This document shows, in pieces, positions 1 through 9,700 of a DNA stretch of 36,388 bases (position 1 is the stretch's first letter; each line of letters begins with the position of its first letter). Position numbers and translations under genes: made by a program. Where the stretch lies: positions 1 to 36,388 of the IMG/VR virus record IMGVR_UViG_3300008516_000636, one strand, 5' to 3'. The stretch comes from a virus. A model generated the notes under the pieces. The model searched no databases and was not told the origin of the DNA. It saw only the letters and a program-made list of their open reading frames with translations.

Positions 1-413
1 CTCAACCACGGGCTTGTGCAGATTACTACGTCGTATTTACCCCAGTCAACTTCGTTTTCTTTGGGATAGGTTTCAATACGCTTCCGGTCAATCTCTGCAT
101 CTACCGGGTCTATTGCGCGCGCCTGTGCGTGCTTCCTGTAAAACCCTGTATTGTCAAGCATTATTTCCGGCCACAAGGCTTTCTTTTTGTCCCACTTCAA
201 TTTATCTTCGTGGCTCTTGGCTCTATCTTCATACCATTGCGCGGGGATATTAAGTATGATTAGGTCTGCGCCGTCTCTCAGCAATCCCCACGCTTGCACT
301 CTCGATTCAAACGTAGCTAATGCATCAAGCGGTTCGATGCCCGATTCCCATATAATGGGTTCTGGCCCCCAAATGTCCTTGTCGCGGGCATCTTTGGCTA
401 TAGCTATTTTCAT
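1..413 (-). CDS. Partial unrecognised protein, N-terminal 137 codons
   Basis: ATG 413 overlaps the methyltransferase stop as ATGA, and the frame continues off the left window edge. Visible parts are an N-terminal strand (MKIAIAKDARDKDIWGPEP), a segment resembling a Rossmann strand (GADLIILNIPAQWYEDRAK), a charged helix, and a further strand at the edge (KYDVVICTSPWL). The alternation could suit a GT-B glycosyltransferase start or another alpha/beta enzyme; the clip prevents a call. It extends the glycan operon to the left. Confidence 0.6.
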   Translation of the reverse strand, partial: MKIAIAKDARDKDIWGPEPIIWESGIEPLDALATFESRVQAWGLLRDGADLIILNIPAQWYEDRAKSHEDKLKWDKKKALWPEIMLDNTGFYRKHAQARAIDPVDAEIDRKRIETYPKENEVDWGKYDVVICTSPWL

Positions 414-1240
414 TTCGGCACCGCCTTAATTAAAAGATGCCAGCCGAACGTCCTTTCCAGTAATCTGAACGCAAATCGCGGCACAAGCCGCCAGTACCAT
501 TTTTTCTTATACTCGCCCTGTTTATACGGCGCTATCTTATAAGGAAATATATGGTCAACGTGAATACTTATCGGTTCCCACCCGTTTTCTTGAAGCAGTT
601 TCTTCGCCTGCCGCTTGCTATAAGAATACGCAACAGGACAGTTCGCGTTTGCTTCCGATTGCCGTTCTATGCATTTCTGCGCACTTCTGAACGGCCAGCC
701 GCCCGTCAACATCAGCCATATAGCCTTCGTACTCCATTTATGGTAGAGCATGATACGCAGTTCACCTATACCCCTAATAAGTTTGCGTAGCTCCCTTAAC
801 GCCTTCGCCGGGTCTGGCGTATGGTGTATTACCCCGAATGAAAATATCAGGTCATATTTACGGTCGTTTATTATCGGCGACCGGCTGATTCTCTCTAAGT
901 CTTCGCAGATAAACCGAATGTAATTTGACCTTACGCCTTCAGCTAACGCCCGGCGTGCAGCTACCCTTATTGACACAGAAGATAAGTCAACCGCCGTAAC
1001 ATCCGCCCCGGCCTTCACAAAATCAATTGCCATTGTGCCAATCCCGCAACCGGCATCCAGTACGTTCTCGTTTTTCCACTTATCGTATTCAGCAAATGAA
1101 GGGATATGCGGCTCAACCTTGTATTTTTTTGTACTAACTTCACGTGAATAGTGAAGCGTTAGCGGCGACCAATCTGAATGTCCGAAATTACAAGGAAATG
1201 CGTCCCACCATTCCCTAACTTTGTCTATTCCGCTACCCAT
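410..1240 (-). CDS. Class I SAM-dependent methyltransferase, 276 aa
   Basis: Motif I NVLDAGCGIGT at 59-69, post-I VTAVDLSS at 79-86, and YDLIFSFGVIHHTPDP with ALRELRKLIR are typical of UbiG/SAM methyltransferase-11 folds. The rest has a C-terminal lid with a Tyr/Lys-rich end (KQGEYKKKWYWRLV). It overlaps the deacetylase and, by ATGA, the next gene. O- or C-methylation of a sugar or polyprenyl carrier is the contextual guess. Confidence 0.8.
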   Translation of the reverse strand: MGSGIDKVREWWDAFPCNFGHSDWSPLTLHYSREVSTKKYKVEPHIPSFAEYDKWKNENVLDAGCGIGTMAIDFVKAGADVTAVDLSSVSIRVAARRALAEGVRSNYIRFICEDLERISRSPIINDRKYDLIFSFGVIHHTPDPAKALRELRKLIRGIGELRIMLYHKWSTKAIWLMLTGGWPFRSAQKCIERQSEANANCPVAYSYSKRQAKKLLQENGWEPISIHVDHIFPYKIAPYKQGEYKKKWYWRLVPRFAFRLLERTFGWHLLIKAVPK

Positions 1241-1850
1241 ATATCCTCATTTCTCGCGGTATAACCCTTACTACTTCAAACGCTTCCGCGAACTTACTAC
1301 ACGCTTCCGGCCCCCAATAAAGCGATGCCGCCTTTGTCTTTTCTAACCACTTGTCCGGTTTCTGTGATTTATGACATGCAATCGCCTTGACTTTCATTTC
1401 AACGTGAAACTCACTAAGCGTTTCAAGCCATTGTGGCCTGAAAGTACCCGCCTTATAGCCGCCGTAAAAGTTGGGCTCATAAAGTAATACAGAAGTAGCT
1501 TTGCCCCCGCACGCAACCAGCGTATCGTAGTAAGCCATCCTGTAGTCTTGGCGCAAATCCGCATAGTGATGCGTAAATACAATATCCGGTTTCGCCTCGT
1601 TAATTGCGGCCTCAATCACCTTAACCACCTGCCGAGAATCGTACATGTCTTTTTTGGACAGGTTCGCATATAATGGTTTTGCCAGCCCCAATATCTTCAT
1701 GGCGGCTTCAGATTCCTTTTTACGCACCTTGTTTGCCTGCGAAAGTATCAGCGTGTATACGCCGCATTGCCGGGAGTGGTATTTATGCAGCGTGCCCCCG
1801 GCGTGGATTTCACAGTCATCTGGATGTGCGCCTATGGCTAAAACGTTCAT
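1233..1850 (-). CDS. PIG-L/LmbE-type deacetylase, 205 aa
   Basis: The metal-binding motif AHPDDCE (residues 8-14) and a downstream FTHHYADLRQDYRMAYYD segment are the hallmarks of LmbE-type zinc-dependent N-deacetylases, which remove acetyl groups from N-acetyl sugars. The gene overlaps the preceding one as ATGA and the following by 8 bases. Combined with an acyltransferase-like LbH neighbour, the pair suggests acetyl editing of a glycan. Exact substrate unknown. Confidence 0.85.
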   Translation of the reverse strand: MNVLAIGAHPDDCEIHAGGTLHKYHSRQCGVYTLILSQANKVRKKESEAAMKILGLAKPLYANLSKKDMYDSRQVVKVIEAAINEAKPDIVFTHHYADLRQDYRMAYYDTLVACGGKATSVLLYEPNFYGGYKAGTFRPQWLETLSEFHVEMKVKAIACHKSQKPDKWLEKTKAASLYWGPEACSKFAEAFEVVRVIPREMRIYG

Positions 1851-2695
1851 GTTTTTATTATGCTCCTGAACGGCCTATCCGAATAGAACCGCAGCCCCCA
1901 TTTCCGCATGTAGTCCCTGAAGTGGTCGGTTTCTACGTCTTCCGGGCCTTCAAATGTTAGGTATTCTACACTGAAAATGCATTCCCTGAAATAGACAAGT
2001 GGATATTCAACCTCTATAACCGGATTATACCCGTGATATTTCGCTATCTTTATGTATTCGCTTATAATGTACGCCAGTTTTTCTTCCTGTTTCGGCCTTG
2101 GGAGTGGGCATTCGATATACCTGATTAGGCGGCACGGGTTTCCTGCGCATACCGTATTTGTCAATAGGATATTTTTCGTAACTACGCTGCACGCGCCGAT
2201 GACGTTCCGCGCCCCTATCGTAACGCCCGGCAGAATCGTTGTCCTGAACCCCACAATTACACCGTCATCTATTGTTACGCCTGCAAATTTCGCCGGGAAA
2301 CCTTCTAATACGGAAAGCCAATATCCATGCGTTTGTATAGATACCTCGCGACTTAAACCTACGTCGTTACCAATAACTACCGGCTCTGCGATATTGATAT
2401 AATTGTCGTGTATGGTGCATCTATTGCCTATTGTTAAGTTTGCCTGTGGGTTCGTATTCCCGCCGCCGCCTACATTAAGGCCCCTGCTGTGATATAAATA
2501 CTTCCCGAACAGAACGTTGTTACCGCGAATTTTTATGTCATTTCCAAGGTGGCTGTAGTCCCCAATTGCGAATTCACCCCGCACCTGTATATCGATGTTC
2601 TTGCCGAACGTGACCTTCTTGCCGACCGAAATCTTATTGGCGCGGATAACAATATTGCCTGGCATTTCCCTTTTAATCAAGGCGGTATCCCCCAT
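1847..2695 (-). CDS. Left-handed beta-helix (hexapeptide) transferase-like protein, 282 aa
   Basis: Repeated hexapeptide-type turns run through residues 15-185 (for example IVIRANKISVGKKVTFGKN, IDDGVIVGFRTTILPGVTI), the pattern of LbH acyltransferases that O- or N-acetylate sugars. Residue H124 in the THGYW segment may be the catalytic base. The last 90 residues are an additional domain. The ATG at 2695 overlaps the SDR by 23 bases; ATG 2665 (MPGNIVIRANK) is an equally plausible start. It would act in the same glycan pathway as its neighbours. Confidence 0.76.
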   Translation of the reverse strand: MGDTALIKREMPGNIVIRANKISVGKKVTFGKNIDIQVRGEFAIGDYSHLGNDIKIRGNNVLFGKYLYHSRGLNVGGGGNTNPQANLTIGNRCTIHDNYINIAEPVVIGNDVGLSREVSIQTHGYWLSVLEGFPAKFAGVTIDDGVIVGFRTTILPGVTIGARNVIGACSVVTKNILLTNTVCAGNPCRLIRYIECPLPRPKQEEKLAYIISEYIKIAKYHGYNPVIEVEYPLVYFRECIFSVEYLTFEGPEDVETDHFRDYMRKWGLRFYSDRPFRSIIKT

Positions 2696-3371
2696 TCACA
2701 TTTAAGACTTCGCCCGTAATAAACGATGCCCTATCTGACGCCAAGAACATAACCGCATCTGCCGCTTCTTCTGGCGTTCCAAATCTGCCCATCGGGGTAT
2801 CCTTAACAACCCGCCCTTTGATGTTATCTGTTAGCCTATCGCACATACCCGTTCCCATAAACCCAAGAGCTACGGCATTGCAGGTGATTCCCTTGTATGC
2901 ATTTTCCAATGCTACCGACTTGGTAAGTCCTATTACCCCGGCTTTCGATGCCGCGTAGTTCGCCGCACCTGCGCATCCCGTATGCGCTAAGACGGAAACA
3001 ATATTTACAATCCTGCCATAGCCCTTTTTTCTCATGTGCGGCAGGGCTGCTCGAATACAATTGAAGACGCCGTTGAGATTAACATCAACCGTATTGCGCC
3101 ATTGCGCACCTGTCATCTTATGAACGGTAGCATCATCTGTTATTGCGGCATTGTTGATAAGTATATCCGGTTTCACACAATCAATAACATGGTTTACTTC
3201 TGCGGGTACTCTTGCGTCCATTCTGTGTAAAGTAACATAACTGCGATATTGTGCCGCGCGCCTACTTGTTCCGTGTACTTTCGCATTTACATCTGAAAGT
3301 ACATTCGCCAATACGAATCCAAGCCCGCGATTTGCACCCGTTACCAATACGGTCTTGTTAGAAAAGTCCAT
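2673..3371 (-). CDS. Short-chain dehydrogenase/reductase (FabG-like), 232 aa
   Basis: All classical SDR features are visible: the cofactor loop TGANRGLG at 11-18, NNAAI at 73-77, N98, S126 and the YxxxK pair Y139/K143, and an SDR-like C-terminus (GEVLNVNGGYRLD). It likely oxidises or reduces a sugar nucleotide or related substrate with NAD(P). An AGGAG sequence lies 9 bases before ATG. SDRs in phage genomes are uncommon; next to glycosyltransferase genes a sugar-modifying role is the most plausible. Confidence 0.82.
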   Translation of the reverse strand: MDFSNKTVLVTGANRGLGFVLANVLSDVNAKVHGTSRRAAQYRSYVTLHRMDARVPAEVNHVIDCVKPDILINNAAITDDATVHKMTGAQWRNTVDVNLNGVFNCIRAALPHMRKKGYGRIVNIVSVLAHTGCAGAANYAASKAGVIGLTKSVALENAYKGITCNAVALGFMGTGMCDRLTDNIKGRVVKDTPMGRFGTPEEAADAVMFLASDRASFITGEVLNVNGGYRLD

Positions 3372-3389
3372 GCGTTTACTCTCCTGTGA

Positions 3390-3680
3390 TTATTCGGTTG
3401 CTGGTTTCAGAACGGCTTTGGCTTTTTCGGCTTCCTCGGTCAGCCATTGTAATTGTAACTTTTCTATTTCTGCCGGGATGCTTATACCACAACACGATTT
3501 TACCCAAGACGCGGCTTGGCGGTAATTTTTGGCCTCCGCATCGCGCCCATCTGCAAACGCCTCTTTGGCCGCACCCATTAGCTCCCGCTCAACCCGGTCT
3601 ACTGCCATTTTGGCAGAATGTTTGCAATACCATACTACTTGGCTTTGCGGAAAAACGGCTTCTTCTGTATTCTCACTCAC
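3390..3680 (-). CDS. Small hypothetical protein behind P2, 96 aa
   Basis: GTG 3680 follows AAAGGGG with 5-base spacing, right after promoter P2. The protein is soluble, mostly helical and charged, with RVERELMGAAKEAFADGRD, a CC pair (KSCCGIS), and LQWLTEEAEKAK near the end. No domain is recognised. As the first gene under P2 it may be a regulator or a moron-type protein, but nothing in sequence shows which. Confidence 0.6.
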   Translation of the reverse strand: MSENTEEAVFPQSQVVWYCKHSAKMAVDRVERELMGAAKEAFADGRDAEAKNYRQAASWVKSCCGISIPAEIEKLQLQWLTEEAEKAKAVLKPATE

Positions 3681-3707
3681 AATATCCCCTTTCAAAGAAT
3701 ACTATGT

Positions 3708-3735
3708 ATTATATACCCTTTTCTATCTTTGTCAA
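3708..3735 (-). promoter_or_regulatory. Consensus sigma70-type promoter P2 inside the giant gene's end
   Basis: On the minus strand TTGACA (3735-3730) and TATAAT (3713-3708) are separated by 16 bases, the same spacing as P1. The -10 box overlaps the stop codon TAA (3711-3709) of the giant gene. A start near 3701 leaves about 20 bases before GTG 3680. It would let the downstream cassette be expressed independently of the upstream operon. Confidence 0.85.
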
Positions 3736-6700
3736 GACCCTCTGCGCAAATTTCGGATGTTTCCCTAAATATTCCATTAGTTCTGTTTTCTCCTGCCTAC
3801 CCGGCTGAACGCCCCGCCCCAAATCTATCCGGTTGTCTTCTGACCACGCACACCAAACATCTTCGTACCAACTCGCCGGTTCTTTGTGGTAGTGCCTCTT
3901 GTATTCTGCGTCTTTTGCCATGACGTAATTGTAGTGATGTACCCTGAAAGGCAAATAGGCAACCTTGTCATTTATCGGCGGCTCCGCGTGGCGCGGCCTG
4001 TGTACCAATACCATGCCCGGACGCCACTTGAATATCCATGGCGCATCACACCACCAACAACCATCGCCCTTAACAGCTTTCGTATGCCAGCGCCCGCCCT
4101 TCCAGAAGTTTAACGGCTTGCCCCACCAAGTAGCTATTTCGGGCCTTTCTTCTAATAAACCCCGGATAGAATTCAAGTCCTTTTGGAACCAGAATTCATC
4201 AATATCTACCTCAAAGACATAATCAGAATTACAATGCTTGCTTAATTCCGCAAACATCGCATTCTTAGATGGCCAAAATCCGTTTGACTTAGTAATTAGC
4301 GTTAGGTCTGCATCCGCGTTTTTGAGTATGTCAAGTGTATTGTCAAGGCTATGGCCGTCCTTCGTAAAGCATTTTTGCCTTATATTGTCTGGCACCGTAT
4401 CGAACCGCTCTGAATCGACGCCCTCTACAACAATAATCCTATCGGCAAAATCCCGGTAGGTTTTCAGCCACGCCTCTAACCACGGCTCACCGTTAAGTAC
4501 GATTAAGGCTACGTCGATTGTAATGTGCCGCTTCTTTATTGTTGGCTGCCTAACCATCTTCGCCGCCACCTTTCTTGCCGCTTCTGGCGTTGTGCTGTAG
4601 GGTAAATCTTTAGCTGCGCCCCTTACCCTACCTTCATATCCTATCGGTATCTGGTTTCTGCCCGGCCCCATGAAACATATCTTCGGCGTATCCGTCAGAC
4701 AGGCCAACCACGAAACGCCCGTATCCGGCCCGATATATAGAGATGCGCCCTGAATAATCGCTGCCGTTTCTAATAGTGGCGCATCTATCGCGCCCGTGTG
4801 CGCACCATCAATTACATGCGCCCGCTTACTACTGCCCACCAAAACCGTACTATACCCGTTCTCGCTTGCCCATTCGGCGAGATTGCACCTACTGTCCCTT
4901 GGCCAATCGTTACAACTACCGCAGATATTTGGGCAGAGCGCAACGTACCTATGCGGCAAGTGATATTCAGATAAATTGACTTGTGGCAAATCCATTTTTA
5001 AGCTTCTGGTGCGCTTATTAAGGGCTACACCGGCCCAAGAAGCAATGCAGTCTACCATATGCAGCCTATAGTGTGTCCTTGAAAAATGACGGTGTACGGC
5101 CATAAGGATTAACACGTGGTCATAATCATTGCCATGCTTATGCAACCAGTCATTTAGTAATGTTTCGTCCCGGTCAAAGTCTACGCCGATAGCCGTTATT
5201 CCAGAAGGTACAAACGGGATGCATTTAGAATTGATGAGCCAGTTGATTTCCGCGTCTGGATATTTCTTACGTAGCGCACTGATAGCCGGAAGCCCTTCTA
5301 ATATATCCCCAATACCGCCCGTTAAAACTACAAGCATTTTTTCAATCGGTTTATTGTCCAGGTCATCATATTTCAGACCCCAGTTCAATCCGTTCTTGGC
5401 GCCAAAAAGCTTTATCGCGTCTTGCTCCCTGCCTTCGTGCGAATCGCCGTCTACGACTACAGGCGTGGACAATACCGACTGATAATTGCTTACCGATACA
5501 CCAATGCTTTCAAGCCGCTGCGCAAATTGCAAGTCTTTGAATGCCTCGCAGGTTGCCGTTTCGATAAATCCGCGTGCCTTACAAAACGACTCTTTCTGTA
5601 TAACCCAACCAAATTTATATAGAGCCGCATCGCGTATCCACCCGCCAATGTCTTTTAGTGAAAGCTTATTCGAGTCTGTTATTAAAACCAAATTATTATA
5701 TTTGGCTCTAACCGCGCCGATATTCAGCCCGGTTCTTAGCCACGCCGGGCCGTTATCATATAGGCATTCCCTGAATCTGTTTGGCACTACAACATGCCTA
5801 ATTGAAACCGCATCGCTTTGTATAGATATTTTCTGGCTTCCCACAATAACTATTTCTGCTTTGCGGTTATTATCTTTTATCCACGCTGTTATTTGGCCCA
5901 CTACACGCCTTGCTTTTGACTTTGACGGATACGACAACACGAAACTAATGCCTTCGCTAATAGTAAATAATCCCTTGCACTTAGTAATAATGTCATCAAA
6001 GGGCATGTCGTATGTCACGTCTCTAATTATACCTGTTGTATAGTCTTCAAATCCTACTGGTATCTGATTTCGCTTAGGGTCAATGAAGCATAGTTTTGGC
6101 GTATCTAATACGGCACACGCCAGCCATGAACAGCCGTTGTCCGGACCTATGTATAATGCCGCCTTTTTAATGACCGCCATAGTTTCTTTAGGGCTTGTTT
6201 TACCACAAAGGTTCAGCGCGCCTGAAACTTCCCGCCCGTCCTTGCCGCCGACTGTGACTATTTCTAATCCCTGTTGACGTATCCAGCTAATAATCTTGTC
6301 CCTTAGTTCTGTTGGCCATGCATTACAACTGTAACAAGGGCTTGTGCATACAGCCGCGAAACTACTGGGCAGGTCAAGTTTTTCTATGTCCATTTCGGCT
6401 ACATCTACATCTATCGTGCGGTTAGCAAGTTCGACGCCACTCCAAACCGCGACACAATCCATCATATGCGAGTTATAAAAGGCGTTGATAATACGTCTTT
6501 GGAATGCCATCGCAATATGTATTTCATCGTAATTTTTAGCGTGCACCTGAAGCCATTGTTCTAAATGGCCAAGCCCCCTTGAAAACGGAACAGCTACCGG
6601 GTTTGCATATTTTGTAGGTACAAGTTCGGCCCAGCCTTCGTATGTAACCCAGTCTATTGTTGCGTCTGGATACTTCTTGGCGAGCGCCTTCACTGTAGGT

Positions 6701-9700
6701 ATTGATAAAAGCATGTCGCCCATGCCTGCGGTTAATATAAACGCAATGCGTTTGGGCGGAGGCTTTGTGCCGTCTTTCTCATTAGAACAATCTATCATAG
6801 GCAATGCATCGTATCGCATCCCCCAATTCGGCCCGTTCTTGGCTCGCTTATCGCGCCTACGGTTAGTTAATGCTATTTCCTTATCCGCTTTAGTTGGTTG
6901 TTCGGTATAGACATCTTTCCGCATAGCGCCTATATGTTTGCTGCCTCGGCCCACAAGAAGCATATCTATTTCCCATAAGAGTTCTTTTAGCCACCTTATC
7001 TGATTATCTTCTTGTGCCAATTCAATAAACCCGCGCGCGCGTACAAACTTCTTCCTGTCTATAATCAAACAATTGTCATCGCACCAAAACGCCGTCCTAT
7101 CAAGTTTATCCCATATGCTCACTATTCTTTTAACGTCGGTTGGCCCGCTTATGTCTTTAATCAAGAATAGCTTTGACTTTTCTGCGCGCGCAGCGCCAAC
7201 GTTCAGCGCCATATAGTGATGTATATTACGCGGTTTATCTGAAAAAATTATGTCGTGGGATGTCTTAGGTACAGTAACCACCTTTACCTGTAACCCCGCC
7301 TTGCCTATCTTGCCCACGTTAATTGCGTCACTAATACTTTTCCTGTCTTTTGGCGGGTTCCACTCGACAATGATTATCTCGCCCTTGATTTTAAGTTTTG
7401 AAGCCTGCCGCGCCAGCCCGTTTATAAATCCACCTAACGCCCTTATGTTCGTATCGGATTCGTTCCTGGCTGGAATTACAAAACTTACTTCGCGTGGTTC
7501 TAATGTAACAGGTAAGACGCGCGCGTTTTTACTTATAGGCTTGCGTGCGGCGATATGAAAACTCTGGTATGTATCCGGCCCGGCATTAGAACCAAGTATT
7601 TCGAACCCTATGCTTTTTAAGTGTTCGCAAAGCATATCGTGTTCCGGCTTCCACATGTGCCCAGATACCCATGCGCCGCCGGGGTTCCACGGCCTGAATG
7701 ACGGATGCGGGAGATACAAAAACATCATCCCGCCCGGCCTTAAAACTTCCTTCCAGCGCGTAAGCGCATCCTTCCAACCAGAAAGATGCTCAAGGCAATG
7801 ACTTGAAAAGATAAAATCTTGCGAGTTGTCCTCTACGCCCGGAAGCGTAACGGCATCATTTATCGGCCTGTCTAAATCTACCGGTGTAGCCAACCCGTGA
7901 TGTAGGTTTATCGGCCACCTGCCTGCGCCAATATCTAATCCTTTGCCAATACAATACCGCGTAGCCATGTGTTCTATAAACTGCTTTGCGTTACCCTTAT
8001 TCAAATACGCCGGATATTCTTCTCCGTCTACAATAACAGTCTCTTTTGATTCCGGCCTATACGCTCTCGGTAAAAATTTTAGATTGTTATACGGCGCCGC
8101 TTCATTATAATATAATTCGTTAGATTCTAATCTGTGGGTTGCGTGCTCTATCATCGCCCAGCAAAAACCAGTCATGCTCCTGTTGGCCTCAGCTTCCCTG
8201 CTTCTCCATATATCGCGCGACCGCAATTCGCCATCTACGCCGTAATTGTGATTCTGGTGTACTGCGGTAGCCGAAGGGGTTATGTCTACAAGCGGAATTC
8301 CTTTTGTTAGCGGGTAGTTAGCGAGCCAATTATCCCACGCTACCCTCCCAACCGCAAATGGCGGCATGTCTGTATATAATCCTCTTGTAAACGCGAAATA
8401 ATCAATGCCTGATGTTGAATGCAGTTTGTCCGGGTCGCCCTTTGCCCTCTGTGCAATGCGTTTTAACCCGCTTGCCGAAAGCACGTCTGGCTCTGTATTG
8501 TCCCAGTCCCACCGCCTACCAACGGCAAGGAATTCCGGTAGGTCAATAGACAAAATTGCATCAAGCCAATCTTGTAATAGTATAATGTCCGCGTTCACGT
8601 AACATAGTTTTTTATGCGAACCGTGCCTTTCGGCTTGCTCCCAAAGTGAATTAACAAGCGGTGTGCCATGTTTATTATATTCTATGTCCGGCATATGCCT
8701 GCAATGCATGTCAATGGCCGCTTCTGCTACGCCGGGGTCATCTCCCATTAGAATTATTTCTGGCGTAGGTTTTAATTGTAGCCAGCTTTTTATCGCGTTC
8801 GTTTGTGCTACGCGATACTTCCCCGTAAATGATTTCGGGCAGGTAAATATAGTTAGTCCGGGCGATACGCGGCCATCTGCGGGCGACTGCCATTCAGCTA
8901 ATAACGTGCCACCAATCCCCCACCTTATCTCATTGGTTACGGTTGCTTTTTTCTTATATTCCATCAATAATGGTATGCCGTTGTGCTTGACTTCTTCTAA
9001 TAATTCAATGCTATATTTGTCCTTGTGGTCAATATGATATATCGGATATGGTAGTGTTTCTTGTTTACAACCAAATATATCTACAAGTCTATAACACAAC
9101 ACGCCATCTATGTGAGCTGAAAAACCACCAAACTCATAATATCCGCGTGCGTCAATTATGTTTTGCTTGGCGGCCATCGTGAAATCGCCGCAAGCTGGCG
9201 TATGTAGCTTATTATCCGGTTGCTGCCTCCATACCTTAAATACTTCTTCGTTACATAATTCAAGGCGTTCTTTTACCGGAATATACATTGACGGCATCGC
9301 GCCGGTATCATGTCTATTGGCGCGGTACATTTTTTTCTTATCCAGTTCGGCGGTCGCTAAATACTTAACCATTTCATCTGAAAACAAGATGTCAATATTA
9401 GTAAACAACAAGAATCCCGCGCGCGCGCGCCTGGCGCCAACGTTCTTCGCTATCATCTGGAAGAAGGGTAACTTATCTGCGCTACCATATTTTTTGTGTA
9501 ATTCGTTCGGTACTGTTATTATTCTTACCGGAAAATAAGGTGGCGTTGCGGGCCATGATAATTCTTCAGACAAAGGCTTTTTGTCCGGTGGCGGGTTCCA
9601 CTCCACTATTATTAATTCGCCGTCAAGCTTGAATTTTTCGGCTTGCCTTACCAGCGTGTCAACAAATAGGTTTGTTCTCTCTGTTAAAAACTCCCCGTGG

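Noticed and set aside
5486-6043. Open frame of 185 codons on the plus strand inside the giant gene, and other long plus-strand frames
   Set aside because: They lie opposite strong minus-strand genes, encode low-complexity protein (Ser, Leu, Pro and Thr rich) without domains, and lack ribosome binding sites. I treat all plus-strand frames as shadows.
9415-9435. Alternating CG tract (also near 23080 and 7180)
   Set aside because: The tracts lie inside coding sequence and are explained by Ala/Arg codons. No evidence for a regulatory or Z-DNA role.
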